Shown here in pieces: positions 36,779 to 37,004 of a DNA stretch of 37,004 bases. Location: positions 1 to 37,004 of the forward strand of contig DVKE01000029.1 of assembly GCA_018716225.1 (NCBI GenBank), in the 5' to 3' direction. The position numbers and the translations under genes are program-made. The notes below the pieces were generated by a model that made no database searches, was not told the origin of the DNA, and was given only the letters and a program-made list of their open reading frames with translations. Numbering within the stretch: position 1 is the stretch's first letter; every line of letters begins with the position of its first letter. This DNA is from Candidatus Onthousia faecigallinarum (GTDB lineage Bacteria > Bacillota_I > Bacilli_A > RF39 > UBA660).

Positions 36779-37004
36779 GTTAGTATAAATATATAGACAC
36801 GAAAATCTGTCCAAATATGATATAATATAGTATCAAGTGAGGAAGAAGTGTCTATGGCAAAACAACAATATAAAAACTATGATGAAGAATTTAAAAAAAC
36901 GATAGTAAGTCTATATGAGTCAGGGAAGAAAATATCAGAATTATCAAGAGAATATGGCGTAGGACATACTAATATAAGAAATTGGATTAATAAATATCAA
37001 AAAA
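36777..37004 (+). mobile_element. Left end of an IS3-family-like insertion sequence (continues beyond window)
   Basis: Starts at the point where the thyA coding frame is lost (TGTTAGTATAAATATATAGACACG...), followed by an OrfA-like transposase start. Confidence 0.6.
36854..37004 (+). CDS. Transposase OrfA-like (HTH_Tnp_1), partial
   Basis: MAKQQYKNYDEEFKKTIVSLYESGKKISELSREYGVGHTNIRNWINKYQK; GAGGAAG RBS; runs off the window. Confidence 0.85.
   Translation, partial: MAKQQYKNYDEEFKKTIVSLYESGKKISELSREYGVGHTNIRNWINKYQK

Overview
This 37 kb window is chromosomal DNA from an AT-rich, low-GC Firmicutes (Bacilli / Mollicutes-relative type) genome. Core content: rnr; a VOC protein; tRNA-Met; ogt; DHFR; an EndA-like nuclease; a two-component system; pnp; rpsO; and a rearranged rimP-nusA-ylxR-infB / rbfA-truB translation cluster.

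An integrative mobilizable element (IME) of about 5.7 kb lies between rnr/VOC and tRNA-Met. It carries GNAT + two ASCH-type cargo genes, a MobV relaxase with an oriT-like hairpin array, and a large serine recombinase. The recombinase sits behind a 25-codon leader ORF that overlaps an intrinsic terminator, which looks like transcription attenuation.

The most unusual part is 19.3-30.9 kb, where the translation operon has been remodelled. It contains: (i) a single ORF fusing a signal-peptide-less VanY-type D,D-carboxypeptidase domain to TruB; (ii) a ClpX-like AAA+ ATPase without the ClpX zinc finger but with a VGF loop, followed by two paralogous alpha-solenoid repeat proteins; (iii) a ~1260-codon protein on the opposite strand between infB and rbfA, built from about 13 degenerate ~75-aa HTH-like repeats with a sigma region-4-like C-terminus, interrupted by one in-frame TAG. 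A second in-frame TAG splits a lipoprotein gene.

At the right end, thyA is a multi-lesion pseudogene (5' end cut by an IS3-like element, an internal TAA, and a homopolymer frameshift) while DHFR is intact. No CRISPR array was found. All family calls come from motif reading by eye; no database searches were run.
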